NCBI RefSeq assembly: GCF_030369675.1
Contig: NZ_CP128477.1
Location: 2,170,001-2,234,000 of the forward strand
Source of the DNA: Peteryoungia algae
Lineage (GTDB): Bacteria > Pseudomonadota > Alphaproteobacteria > Rhizobiales > Rhizobiaceae
Direction of reading: 5' to 3'
Length of the DNA stretch: 64,000 nt
The notes below the pieces were generated by a model. It was not told the origin of the DNA, searched no databases, and saw only the letters and a list, made by a program, of their open reading frames with translations. Numbering within the stretch: position 1 is the stretch's first letter; every line of letters begins with the position of its first letter. Of the stretch, positions 35,281-44,095 are shown in pieces. The position numbers were made by a program, and so were the translations under genes.

Positions 35281-38200
35281 CTGATCATATCGATAGCGCG
35301 CCTGGTGGCGCGGACCCGGAAAACGATACCCCCATGGGCAATCTGGGCATTGCCGGCAATCTCACACGCGCCTTCATCAAGTCACCGCTCACACCGCTTT
35401 TCCTGATCGCCGCCTTCGCCTTTGGCCTGATCGCGCTGCTGACCCTGCCGCGCGAAGAGGAACCGCAGATCTCCGTGCCCATGGTCGACATCATCGTCGA
35501 GGCTCCGGGATTGCGCGCCGATGACGCCCAGAAGCTGATCTCAGAACCACTGGAAACGATCGTCAAGAGCATCAACGGCGTCGAGCACATCTACTCCCAG
35601 TCCATGGACAACATGGTCATGGTGACCGCCCGTTTCCTTGTCGGCACCTCGTCCGACACGGCGGTGCTGCGTGTCCACGACAAGGTCCGCGCCAATATCG
35701 ACCGTATTCCCGTCGGCATTGCCGAACCAAGGGTTGTCGGGCGCGGCATCGATGACGTCGCGATCGTCACGCTCACCTTCTCCCCGACCAAGGTCGCCAG
35801 TGGCCATATCGGCGCCAACGACCTGACCCGCATCGTGCGCGAAGTTCGCAACGAGATCGCCAAGGTCCCGGACGTCGGCCTGACCTATGTGGTGGGCGAG
35901 ACCAACGAGATCATCCGCATTTCTCCCCAGCCGGAAAAGCTCGCCCTCTATGGGATCACCCTGCAGCAGCTCGCCGGCAAGGTTGGCGGCGCAAACACGG
36001 CCATGCCGGCCTCGCAGGTGCGGGAACAAGGCCGCCAGATCGACGTCATCGCCGGTGAGACCTTGTCCACCCCGGCCGAGATCGGCAATCTGCTGCTGAC
36101 GTCCCGCGATGGTCGCCCGGTTTATGTCCGCGACGTGGCCATGATCGACTTTGCCACCGACACCAGCGAAGCCCTGGTGTCCACGCTGAGCAAGGATGGC
36201 GAGAGCGTCGAGCGCGTGCCCTCGGTCACGCTCGCCATCGCCAAGCGCGCCGGCTCGAATGCCGTGATCGTCGCGGAAACCATCCTCGAGCGGATCGAAG
36301 CCCTGGAAGGCAAGCTCATTCCTGAGGACATCCATGTCGAGGTGACCCGCGACTATGGCGAAACCGCCAACGAAAAGGCGAACGAGCTTCTCTACCACCT
36401 CGGCCTCGCAACCGTCTCGATCATCGCCCTCGTCTGGCTGGCGATCGGCCGTCGCGAAGCTCTGGTCGTTGCCATCGTCATTCCCGTGACGATCCTGCTC
36501 ACCCTTTTCGCCTCACGCCTGATGGGCTACACGCTGAACCGCGTCTCGCTCTTTGCCCTCATCTTCTCGATCGGCATTCTCGTCGATGACGCAATCGTCG
36601 TCATCGAGAACATCGCCCGTCACTGGGGCATGGGTGACAAGCGCTCGCGCCGCCGCAGCGCCATTGAGGCCGTCGCCGAGGTCGGCAATCCGACGATCGT
36701 TGCAACCCTCACAGTCGTCGCCGCCCTCCTGCCGATGCTCTTCGTCTCCGGCATGATGGGTCCCTATATGAGCCCGATCCCGGCCAATGCCTCGGCGGCG
36801 ATGATCTTCTCCTTCTTCGTTGCGGTCATGGTGACGCCCTGGCTGATGCTGAAGGTCGCAGGCAACGCGCCCGTCCACGCTCATGAGGCTCACGAGACGG
36901 GCGGGAAACTCGGACGGCTCTATGCGGCGACCGCCCGCCCCATCCTCGCCACCAAGACCCGAAGCTGGATCTTCCTGGTACTGGTCGGGCTGCTCACGCT
37001 CGGTTCGCTGAGCCTGTTTTACACCAAGCATGTCACGGTGAAGCTCCTGCCCTTCGACAACAAGTCGGAACTGCAGGTGACGATCGACCTGCCGGAGGGC
37101 TCGTCCGTCGAGGCGACCGATGCCATTGCGCAGGCCGTCGGCCGCACCGTCCTCGACATGCCGGAGGTGGTGTCCGTGCAGACCCATGCCGGCACTGCCG
37201 CACCCTTCAACTTCAACGGCCTCGTGCGCCACGCCTATATGCGTGCGGCCTCCTATCAGGGTGACGTCGCGATCAATCTGACGCCGAAATCGGACCGTGA
37301 TCGTTCGAGCCACGATATTGCCCTCGACATCCGTCAGAAAATTGCATCGATCCCGACACCCGAAGGCACAAGCCTCAAGGTCGTCGAGCCCCCACCGGGT
37401 CCGCCGGTCATGGCCACCCTTCTTGCGGAGATCTACGGCCCCACGGCGGAGATCCGCCGCCGTGTCGCGGCCAAAGTCGAGGCGGCCTTCCGCTCGGTCC
37501 CCTTTATCGTCGACGTCGACAATTCCTACGGTGTCGAGGCCCCGCGCAAGCGTCTGGTCATCTCGACCGACGATGCGGAATTCTACCGCGTCGAAGAGGG
37601 CGACGTCTTCGATACGATCTCGATCCTGTCGAACGGCAAGACCATTGGTTATTCCCATCGCGGCAAAGGCCGCCCGCCGATCCCGATCCGGCTTGAGCGG
37701 GCGAAAGGCGAAAAGGTCATCGACGAGCGTTTCCTCTCGACCCCGATGCCGGCCAATGTCTTGCCGGGCGACAAGGGCGTTGTCGAACTCGGCGACGTCG
37801 TGCGTGTCCTCGATGAGAAGACCTCACTGCCGATCTTCCGCCACAATGGCATCAGCGCCGAGATGGTGACGGCCGAGCTGGCCGGCGACTTCGAAGCGCC
37901 GCTTTACGGCATGCTCGCGGTTCAGGACGCGATCGATGCGCAGGATTGGACGGGCCTCCCCAAACCGGTCATCTCCCTGAGCGGTCAACCGACCAACGAG
38001 GACGAGGCAACCCTGCTTTGGGATGGCGAATGGGAAGTCACCTGGGTGACCTTCCGCGACATGGGCGCTGCCTTCATGATCGCGCTGCTCGGCATCTACA
38101 TTCTCGTGGTCGCCCAGTTCGGCTCCTTCAAGGTGCCGCTGGTCATCCTGACGCCCGTGCCGCTGACCTTCATCGGCATCCTCGGCGGCCACTGGCTCTT

Positions 38201-38522
38201 CGGCGCGCCGTTTTCGGCGACATCGATGATCGGCTTTATCGCGCTCGCCGGCATCATTGTCCGCAATTCGATCCTGCTTGTCGATTTCATCCGCCATGCC
38301 GACCACACGGGAAGGGGCCTGACAGACGTTCTGGTCGAGGCGGGTTCGATCCGCTTCAAGCCGATCCTCCTGACAGCACTTGCCGCCATTATCGGTGCCG
38401 CCGTCATCCTGACCGACCCGATCTTCCAGGGGCTTGCGATCTCGCTGCTCTTCGGCCTGATCTCCTCGACACTGCTGACGGTGCTGGTCATCCCCGCGAT
38501 CTACCGGGTGCTGCGGACCTGA
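35277..38522 (+). CDS. RND efflux transporter permease (AcrB/MdtF-like)
   Basis: 1081-residue inner-membrane proton-driven pump. The N-terminal transmembrane segment starts after ~40 residues (PLTPLFLIAAFAFGLIALLTLP). The proton-relay DD is visible in GILVDDAIVVIENI. Two large periplasmic domains and a second set of six helices follow, ending GLISSTLLTVLVIPAIYRVLRT. Length is usual for the HAE1-like family. It overlaps the adaptor gene by 4 bases. With the ArsR and DUF2892 neighbours, its cargo may be a sulfur-stress-related or toxic hydrophobic compound rather than an antibiotic. Confidence 0.92.
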   Translation: MTDHIDSAPGGADPENDTPMGNLGIAGNLTRAFIKSPLTPLFLIAAFAFGLIALLTLPREEEPQISVPMVDIIVEAPGLRADDAQKLISEPLETIVKSINGVEHIYSQSMDNMVMVTARFLVGTSSDTAVLRVHDKVRANIDRIPVGIAEPRVVGRGIDDVAIVTLTFSPTKVASGHIGANDLTRIVREVRNEIAKVPDVGLTYVVGETNEIIRISPQPEKLALYGITLQQLAGKVGGANTAMPASQVREQGRQIDVIAGETLSTPAEIGNLLLTSRDGRPVYVRDVAMIDFATDTSEALVSTLSKDGESVERVPSVTLAIAKRAGSNAVIVAETILERIEALEGKLIPEDIHVEVTRDYGETANEKANELLYHLGLATVSIIALVWLAIGRREALVVAIVIPVTILLTLFASRLMGYTLNRVSLFALIFSIGILVDDAIVVIENIARHWGMGDKRSRRRSAIEAVAEVGNPTIVATLTVVAALLPMLFVSGMMGPYMSPIPANASAAMIFSFFVAVMVTPWLMLKVAGNAPVHAHEAHETGGKLGRLYAATARPILATKTRSWIFLVLVGLLTLGSLSLFYTKHVTVKLLPFDNKSELQVTIDLPEGSSVEATDAIAQAVGRTVLDMPEVVSVQTHAGTAAPFNFNGLVRHAYMRAASYQGDVAINLTPKSDRDRSSHDIALDIRQKIASIPTPEGTSLKVVEPPPGPPVMATLLAEIYGPTAEIRRRVAAKVEAAFRSVPFIVDVDNSYGVEAPRKRLVISTDDAEFYRVEEGDVFDTISILSNGKTIGYSHRGKGRPPIPIRLERAKGEKVIDERFLSTPMPANVLPGDKGVVELGDVVRVLDEKTSLPIFRHNGISAEMVTAELAGDFEAPLYGMLAVQDAIDAQDWTGLPKPVISLSGQPTNEDEATLLWDGEWEVTWVTFRDMGAAFMIALLGIYILVVAQFGSFKVPLVILTPVPLTFIGILGGHWLFGAPFSATSMIGFIALAGIIVRNSILLVDFIRHADHTGRGLTDVLVEAGSIRFKPILLTALAAIIGAAVILTDPIFQGLAISLLFGLISSTLLTVLVIPAIYRVLRT

Positions 38523-38545
38523 AGCAGGAATGGTTCCTGATGCCA

Positions 38546-38576
38546 ACGGCCGCGCCTCGAGCGCGGCCGTCTTCGT
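38546..38576 (+). terminator. Intrinsic terminator of the RND operon
   Basis: ACGGCCGCG-CCTCGAG-CGCGGCCGT, a 9-bp perfect stem with a 7-base loop, then CTTCGTTC. It lies 24 bases after the RND permease stop codon. Confidence 0.75.
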
Positions 38577-38724
38577 TCAGATCCGGGGCTCCCCATCGCC
38601 TCCATGAAAGGAAGGTGGGGGCGAAGTTTCAAACTTGGGCCGAGGCAGGACCCATGGCCGACCGCGACTGAAACCTGGTCGCAATACGGCTCCCGAAAGC
38701 AAGACAGGACGTGAGATGTCGTTG

Positions 38725-38777
38725 TCGGCGATGGCGCGTCCCCGGAGAAAGCCCCCCGGGGATCGCGCCATCGCCGA
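38725..38777. repeat. Very long near-perfect hairpin between convergent genes
   Basis: TCGGCGATGGCGCG-TCCCCGG (38725-38745) pairs with CCGGGGA, a single bulged T, then CGCGCCATCGCCGA (38756-38777). That gives a ~21-bp stem and a 10-base loop. It is 7 bases from the stop codon of the minus-strand Gfo/Idh gene. There is no T run, so it is not an ordinary intrinsic terminator. It may be a REP/BIME-like palindromic unit or a transcript-end stabiliser. Confidence 0.65.
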
Positions 38778-38784
38778 TGCCCAT

Positions 38785-39894
38785 TCAGCGTGGCGCGAAC
38801 GAAAGCGGGAAGGTCACAGCCTGGCCGGTCTGCGCCGATTGTTGGGCCGCAAGCCCCATGGCCACCGCCCACCAGCCATCGTCGAGAGCAACGTCCACCA
38901 CCCCTTCACCCCGCACAGCCTTCTGGAAACGCTGGTGCTGATAGAAGGTGGAGCCGTTGTGATCACCGGCCTCCAGCAGTTCCGGATCGACCGGAATTTC
39001 CACCACATGGGGTCCCTTGGGATCGCGTGGCGACACGATGACCTGGGCGATCGGCGGCTCGCCGAGATGTTCCGGCCAGAAGCGACCGGGACCGGGAACC
39101 AGGCATTCGATCTTCCCTTCCGGTCCCACGGCCGAGATTTCCTCCTGATAACGAGCGCCTTCCGCGAACATGCAGAGCTCGAGCATGGCCCGGGCCCCTG
39201 ACGCAAAATCGACGATGACATAGGCATTGTCCCAGATGTCAGAGGACTTGCCCTCGTAGACTTCGTCGAGATGGTTCACCGCCTGACCGCCGGACGCCAT
39301 GACACGCACCGGATCCGATTTCAGGATGTGCCGCATGAGGTCGAAGAAATGGCAGCATTTCTCCACAAGCGTCCCGCCGGTGTTGCGGTTGAACCGGTTC
39401 CAGTCACCGACCTTTTCGAGAAAGGGAAATCGATGCTCGCGAATGGTCAGCATCCGGATGCCGCCAGTCGCCTCTTCCGCCTGCGCGATCATTCGCGCGA
39501 CGGGTGGCATGTAGCGATATTCCATGGCGACCCAGATGGGGGCCGGATAGGCGGCACGCAAGGCGGCGAGACGCGGCGCATCGGCCGGATCGGTGAAAAG
39601 CGGCTTTTCGACCAGCACCGGCAGCGGGCGGATCGCGGCAATCTTTTCCAGCTGGTCAAGATGGAGGAAGTTGGGGCTCGCGATCAACAGGCAGTTCACC
39701 GCCTCGACGGCGAGCAATTCCTCGATCGAGTCGACCATTTTGGCCATAGGAACCGCCTCTGCCGACAGTGCACGCATGCCGGCATCCGGCTCAAAGATCG
39801 CCACCACCGTTGCATCCTGCAAAAGGGCGATGTTGCGCAAATGCTCCTGCCCCATCATGCCGCAACCGATGATTCCGTAATTCAGTCCTGCCAC
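38785..39894 (-). CDS. Gfo/Idh/MocA family protein; candidate NAD-dependent sulfoquinovosidase
   Basis: 369-residue protein with an N-terminal Rossmann fold (YGIIGCGMMGQEHLRN), the VEKPLFTD motif and a conserved catalytic-domain region NTGGTLVEKCCHFFDLM. Most relatives are sugar dehydrogenases. A recently described branch (GH188) comprises NAD-dependent sulfoquinovosidases that free sulfoquinovose from its glycosides. This gene lies downstream of a GntR regulator and divergent from an LLM monooxygenase, aldo-keto reductase and flavin reductase set like the sulfoquinovose monooxygenase pathway. I therefore favour that function, by context only. An ordinary dehydrogenase is the alternative. Confidence 0.7.
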   Translation of the reverse strand: MAGLNYGIIGCGMMGQEHLRNIALLQDATVVAIFEPDAGMRALSAEAVPMAKMVDSIEELLAVEAVNCLLIASPNFLHLDQLEKIAAIRPLPVLVEKPLFTDPADAPRLAALRAAYPAPIWVAMEYRYMPPVARMIAQAEEATGGIRMLTIREHRFPFLEKVGDWNRFNRNTGGTLVEKCCHFFDLMRHILKSDPVRVMASGGQAVNHLDEVYEGKSSDIWDNAYVIVDFASGARAMLELCMFAEGARYQEEISAVGPEGKIECLVPGPGRFWPEHLGEPPIAQVIVSPRDPKGPHVVEIPVDPELLEAGDHNGSTFYQHQRFQKAVRGEGVVDVALDDGWWAVAMGLAAQQSAQTGQAVTFPLSFAPR

Positions 39895-39931
39895 TCTTTC
39901 CTCCTGGGTTGGTCTGCCTTGTGCCGTGCCG

Positions 39932-40651
39932 TCATTTCAGCCGCGACACGTAGCGGGCGATGTTGTGGTCGAGCCAGGTCCGCGAAACTTCGGCGCGAAA
40001 CCCTTCCTGATCCTGGCTGATGCGTTGAATGTGGGTGACCGCTGCTCCGGGCGCCTGGCCGAAGATCGACGGCGCCCAGTCGGGCACGAGATCGAGGCCG
40101 ATCTGGTCCTCTGCCCGCGCGATCCACAGCGACAGTTTGGTCCTGTAGAAGAGATAGAGCGATTCCGACACCGCCTCGCGCTCGATCGCATCGATATAAG
40201 ATCCGTCCAGCCAGATCTCCTCGAGCGCAGCGGGCTTGCCTGAAAGGCGGCGCAGACGGCGGATGCGATGCGCCTCGCCGGAACGCCCAAAGGCAGGCAA
40301 ATCAGCCGGTTTTTCAAGGCGATCAATGGTCAGGATCTCTGCCGTCGGCAATCCACCTCCGCCCAGCAGTTCAAGCCGGAACAGCGCATAGACCGACTGC
40401 GGGTCCGAGATCGCCCGGACATAATTGCCGGACCCCTGGACTCGCTCGAGAAGCCCCCGATTTTGCAGCTCAGCCAGAGCCTTGCGCAACGTTCCCACGG
40501 CAATTCCGAGTTCCTCGGCCATGTCCCGTTCCGGCGGCAGTTTCTCCCCGTCGATCAGCCGCCCCGCCGCGATATCGCGAACGAGAAGTTCGGTGATCTG
40601 CACATAGATCGGAAGGCTGCCGGGCGGCTGGGTCGCGTGGTTCTGTGGCAT
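39932..40651 (-). CDS. GntR-family regulator, HutC/UTRA type
   Basis: 239-residue regulator. The winged helix (about residues 15-75, with LPPERDMAEELGIAVGTLRKALAEL) precedes a UTRA domain. I use the ATG at 40651, giving MPQNHATQ; a GTG 30 bases upstream is possible, and neither has a strong ribosome binding site. It starts 93 bases from the divergent LLM monooxygenase gene and is followed after 37 bases by the Gfo/Idh gene. It probably regulates both directions through the inverted repeat at 40684. Confidence 0.85.
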   Translation of the reverse strand: MPQNHATQPPGSLPIYVQITELLVRDIAAGRLIDGEKLPPERDMAEELGIAVGTLRKALAELQNRGLLERVQGSGNYVRAISDPQSVYALFRLELLGGGGLPTAEILTIDRLEKPADLPAFGRSGEAHRIRRLRRLSGKPAALEEIWLDGSYIDAIEREAVSESLYLFYRTKLSLWIARAEDQIGLDLVPDWAPSIFGQAPGAAVTHIQRISQDQEGFRAEVSRTWLDHNIARYVSRLK

Positions 40652-40683
40652 TTCTGTATCGCCGAGAAAAAATTGATACACTA

Positions 40684-40697
40684 TTGATCTACATCAA
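40684..40697. promoter_or_regulatory. Inverted repeat in the GntR / LLM monooxygenase divergent promoter
   Basis: TTGAT-CTAC-ATCAA with perfect 5-bp arms; a further TTGAT at 40673-40677 gives a second half site. It sits between the divergent starts at 40651 and 40745. It is a plausible binding site for the adjacent GntR regulator. Confidence 0.4.
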
Positions 40698-40744
40698 ATC
40701 CGGTGTTAGGCAAGAGGAAAGTTGGAGCCTTGGAGGAGACCTCA

Positions 40745-41902
40745 ATGACCATCGTACCCGTTACATCGGCAGACCTGGATGGCGCGGAAGTGTCGTGGTT
40801 CGCCGCGCTCTGCTCTGACGATTATCAATTTCTCGGCGTGCCGGACGGAGCCCTGCGCTCGAGCTTCGAACACTGCTCGGACATTGTGCAGAAGGCCGAA
40901 CAGCTCGGCTTCCGCAACATCCTTTGTCCTTCCTCCTATCAGGTGGGTCAGGACACGCTCAGCTTCGTTGCCGGTTGCGCACCGATCACCTCCAGCATCA
41001 ACATGCTGGCCGCCATCCGCTGCGGTGAGATGCAGCCGATCATGCTGGCGCGTACGGTCGCGACCCTCGACCACATGCTGAAGGGTCGTCTGACCCTCAA
41101 CGTGATCAGCTCGGATTTTCCCGGCGAAGTGGCAGACAGCGCCTTCCGCTACAAGCGCAGCCATGAGGTCGTGGAGATCCTGCGCCAGGCCTGGACGCGC
41201 GAGACGATCGACCATGAAGGCGAAGTCTACCAGTTCAAGGGTGTATCGACAGAACCCGCCCGTCCCTATCAGCAGAATGGCGGCCCCCTTCTCTACTTCG
41301 GCGGCTACTCGCCCGACGCGCTCGAACTCTGCGGTGCGCAATGCGACGTCTATCTGATGTGGCCCGAGAAGAAGGACCAGCTTGCAGAGCGGATGAAGGC
41401 CGTCCATGCCAGAGCCGAGGCCCATGGCCGCACACTGGATTATGGTCTGCGTATTCACATGATCGTCCGCGACACCGAAAAGGAAGCGCGGGAATACGCC
41501 GAATACATCGTCTCGAAGCTCGATGACGAATACGGCAAGCTGATCCGCGACCGTGCGCATGACTCGATCTCGCTCGGTGTCGCGCATCAGGCCCGTGCTC
41601 GCGAACTCGCCGACCAGTTCGGCTATATCGAACCGCACATGTGGACCGGTATCGGCCGTGCCCGTTCCGGCTGTGGTGCAGCGCTTGTCGGCTCCACGGA
41701 CCAGATCCTGTCCGAACTCGAAGCCTACCGGAAAATGGGCATCCGCGCCTTTATCCTGTCGGGATACCCGCATATCGACGAGGCCGTCCACTTTGGCACC
41801 AAGGTGCTGCCGGAACTCAAGACCGTCTCGCTCCCCCATGCTTATGGCCGCGTTCCCTCGGAAACGCCGCCCACACCTCTCGGAAATGGAGTTCGCCGCT
41901 AA
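40745..41902 (+). CDS. LLM-class flavin-dependent monooxygenase (SsuD/SmoC-like)
   Basis: 385-residue bacterial-luciferase-like enzyme that uses FMNH2 supplied by a reductase. NVISSDFPGE, ARSGCGAALVGSTDQI and FILSGYPHIDEAVHFG resemble alkanesulfonate monooxygenases, which convert a sulfonate to an aldehyde and sulfite. The ATG at 40745 follows TTGGAGGAG. Next come an aldo-keto reductase overlapping by one base and a flavin reductase. That trio is the composition of the sulfoquinovose monooxygenase pathway of Agrobacterium (SmoC, SmoB, SmoA), in which this enzyme would yield 6-oxo-glucose and sulfite. Other sulfonates cannot be ruled out. Confidence 0.82.
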   Translation: MTIVPVTSADLDGAEVSWFAALCSDDYQFLGVPDGALRSSFEHCSDIVQKAEQLGFRNILCPSSYQVGQDTLSFVAGCAPITSSINMLAAIRCGEMQPIMLARTVATLDHMLKGRLTLNVISSDFPGEVADSAFRYKRSHEVVEILRQAWTRETIDHEGEVYQFKGVSTEPARPYQQNGGPLLYFGGYSPDALELCGAQCDVYLMWPEKKDQLAERMKAVHARAEAHGRTLDYGLRIHMIVRDTEKEAREYAEYIVSKLDDEYGKLIRDRAHDSISLGVAHQARARELADQFGYIEPHMWTGIGRARSGCGAALVGSTDQILSELEAYRKMGIRAFILSGYPHIDEAVHFGTKVLPELKTVSLPHAYGRVPSETPPTPLGNGVRR

Positions 41903-42795
41903 TGCAGCGCGTCAATCTCACCCCAGACCTAACTTTCAGTCGCCTTGTCTACGGCATGTGGCGCATCGGTGACGATGCCGACACGTCGGCGAAACATGTC
42001 CAGGCCAAGATCGAGGCCTGCCTCGCCCAGGGCATCACCACGATGGACCAGGCTGACATCTATGGCGGCTATACGGCGGAGGCCGTGCTCGGCAACGCCT
42101 TGAAGGCCGCGCCTGGACTGCGCGACAAGCTCGAAATCGTGACCAAATGCGATATCGTGGCACCTGCCGGCCGCCATCAGGCAGCACGCGTTAAGCACTA
42201 CGACACGTCGGCTGCCCATATCACCGCGTCCGTCGAAGCCTCGCTTTCTGACATGGGCACGGATCACGTCGACCTGCTCCTGATCCATCGTCCCGATCCG
42301 CTGATCGACCCCGACGAGACAGGTCCGGCGCTCGATGCGCTGGTCGCCTCCGGCAAGGTGCTCGCGGTCGGCGTTTCCAACTTCCGCCCTTGGGACATCT
42401 CGCTCCTGCAGTCTTCGATGGAGAACAATCTCGTCACCAACCAGATCGAGATGAGCCTGCTGGCAACAGACACCTTCGTGAACGGTGATCTCGCCTATCT
42501 GCAGGAGCGCATGGTCCCGCCCATGGCCTGGTCTCCGCTTGGCGGCGGGCGCCTCATGGACGGATCAAAGCCGGAACTCTTGGCCGCCTTGAAGCGGATC
42601 GGCGTCGAACACGGCGTCGATGAAACGGCGGTCGCCGTCGCCTGGCTGCTGCGCCATCCTGCGACCATCCTGCCGGTCATGGGCACCAATTCGCTCGAAC
42701 GCATCGCCAGGATCGCAGACGCGACCAAGGTGGATATGGATCGCCAGACTTGGTTCGAACTTTACACACTCGCGATCGGACGGGAGGTTGCCTGA
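41902..42795 (+). CDS. Aldo-keto reductase (YdhF/SmoB-like)
   Basis: 297-residue AKR. The catalytic tetrad is D49, Y54 (in DIYGGY), K82 (TKCDIV) and H129 (LLIHRPDP). The C-terminal RQTWFELYTLAIG is shared, to my memory, with the Agrobacterium 6-oxo-glucose reductase SmoB and the E. coli YdhF group. In the predicted pathway it would reduce the aldehyde from the monooxygenase to glucose. It overlaps the monooxygenase gene stop by one base and the flavin reductase gene by one base. Confidence 0.87.
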   Translation: MQRVNLTPDLTFSRLVYGMWRIGDDADTSAKHVQAKIEACLAQGITTMDQADIYGGYTAEAVLGNALKAAPGLRDKLEIVTKCDIVAPAGRHQAARVKHYDTSAAHITASVEASLSDMGTDHVDLLLIHRPDPLIDPDETGPALDALVASGKVLAVGVSNFRPWDISLLQSSMENNLVTNQIEMSLLATDTFVNGDLAYLQERMVPPMAWSPLGGGRLMDGSKPELLAALKRIGVEHGVDETAVAVAWLLRHPATILPVMGTNSLERIARIADATKVDMDRQTWFELYTLAIGREVA

Positions 42796-43313
42796 TGATG
42801 GCTGCCAATGACATTCATGCACTGGAAGCCGTCTTCGTTCCAGGAGGCGACAATCATCGCGCCTTTCGCAACGCGCTCGGCAGCTTCACCACGGGCGTGA
42901 CCGTGGTGACCGCCATGACCGACGACGGTCCAATTGGCATGACCGTCAACAGCTTCGCCTCCGTCTCGCTAGATCCACCGCTGGTGCTGTGGTCGCCGGC
43001 CAAGAGCTCGTCGAGATATCGCGCCTTCACCGGCGCCGGGCATTTCGCGATCCATGTTCTGGGCGCAGATCAGGATCATCTGAGCGCCGCGTTCACACGC
43101 GGGGGCAGCGGTTTCGATGGCATCGAGGTTTGCCTCAACGACGAGGAGGTACCAGTCCTGCCGGGCACGCTCGCGCGTTTCGAATGCATCCAGCAGGCAC
43201 AGCACGACGCAGGGGATCATACGCTCGTCATAGGCAGGGTGTTGAGAGTTGCGCATCGGCAGGGAGAACCGCTGTGTTTCTCGGGTGGACGGTTCGGACG
43301 CTTCGCCGTCTGA
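42795..43313 (+). CDS. Flavin reductase family protein
   Basis: 172-residue flavin reductase of the FMN_red (HpaC-like) group. FTTGVTVVTAM, GMTVNSFASVSLDPPLVLWSPAKSS and GHFAIHVLGADQDHL are characteristic. It should supply FMNH2 to the LLM monooxygenase encoded two genes earlier, making a two-component system. The start ATG overlaps the previous stop. The open frame before it lies in the aldo-keto reductase gene. Confidence 0.9.
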   Translation: MMAANDIHALEAVFVPGGDNHRAFRNALGSFTTGVTVVTAMTDDGPIGMTVNSFASVSLDPPLVLWSPAKSSSRYRAFTGAGHFAIHVLGADQDHLSAAFTRGGSGFDGIEVCLNDEEVPVLPGTLARFECIQQAQHDAGDHTLVIGRVLRVAHRQGEPLCFSGGRFGRFAV

Positions 43314-43504
43314 GTTAAAATGGGAGGACGTCGTCGGCGCATGCCGTGCATGCTGCGGCGAGACGATCGAGGAACACAGGAACAAGTGAACGCGGGAGAT
43401 TTTGCTCCCGCGGAATCTGGAACCGGAACGACCGTGCTTGCGCGGGCTGGAGTTGTCTTCGATCGTTTTGCCGATTTGACCGATGACAAGAAATGGGTGG
43501 AGTC

Positions 43505-44095
43505 ATGACGGCACTTTCGAATCTGACCAATCTGCTCGGACGGCTGAATGCCGCCGTCCTGACCCTTGGTCTCTGGCTGGGAGCCGGAGCTCTCGGCATT
43601 ATGCTCGTCTTTATATTGGTGCAGGTTTTCTTTCGCTACATTCTCGGCGACGCCCTGGCATGGAGCGAAGAAGCATCACGTTTCCTCATGCTCTGGATGA
43701 CCGGATTGATGGTCCCGACGGCCTTCCGTCAGGGCGGCTTCGTCGCGATCACGATGATCCTCGACATCTTTCCGCGCGTGATCGGCACCATCATCGCCTT
43801 GCTCTTTCTCGGCCTCTCGGCCGTGCTGCTCTTTGTCGGTATGCGTATCGGCTGGGCCGAAGCGACAGGCTTGGGCGGGCGTTTCGCCATGCCCGCGATT
43901 GCCGTGCCCACGTCGCTTGATCTGAGCACGTGGATGAAGGTGCCTCGTAGCTGGATGATGGCGTCGCTCGCGGCAGGCGTAACCATGATGTTCGTGGTCA
44001 ACATCGAACTGATCCTGCGTGGCCTGCTGGAATTGTTTGGACGTGGTGAGAGGCTGCAGCCCATCACCACCTTCGGCGGCCTGGGAGCTGAATGA
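43505..44095 (+). CDS. TRAP transporter small permease (DctQ)
   Basis: 196-residue membrane protein with four hydrophobic segments and the DctQ-type core RYILGDALAWSEEASRFLMLWMTGLM. I start at 43505 with GGAG just upstream. It is preceded by a 191-base gap that has no credible gene and overlaps the large permease gene by 4 bases. TRAP transporters import acids by sodium or proton symport. Here the likely substrate is a sulfonate, given the neighbours. Confidence 0.88.
   Translation: MTALSNLTNLLGRLNAAVLTLGLWLGAGALGIMLVFILVQVFFRYILGDALAWSEEASRFLMLWMTGLMVPTAFRQGGFVAITMILDIFPRVIGTIIALLFLGLSAVLLFVGMRIGWAEATGLGGRFAMPAIAVPTSLDLSTWMKVPRSWMMASLAAGVTMMFVVNIELILRGLLELFGRGERLQPITTFGGLGAE

Noticed and set aside
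36513-37658. Minus-strand open frame of 381 residues inside the RND permease gene
   Set aside because: Shadow of a well-supported gene; low-complexity Asp/Arg/Glu composition and no recognisable domain.
34091-38522. RND genes as a heavy-metal (CzcA-type) efflux system
   Set aside because: The regulator lacks ArsR/SmtB metal ligands and the pump resembles the HAE1 group; no outer-membrane CzcC-like gene is present.
43320-43508. Small plus-strand frame between the flavin reductase and TRAP genes
   Set aside because: 62 residues, Arg-rich start, no good ribosome binding site and no family resemblance; overlaps the TRAP gene start region. Treated as untranslated leader.
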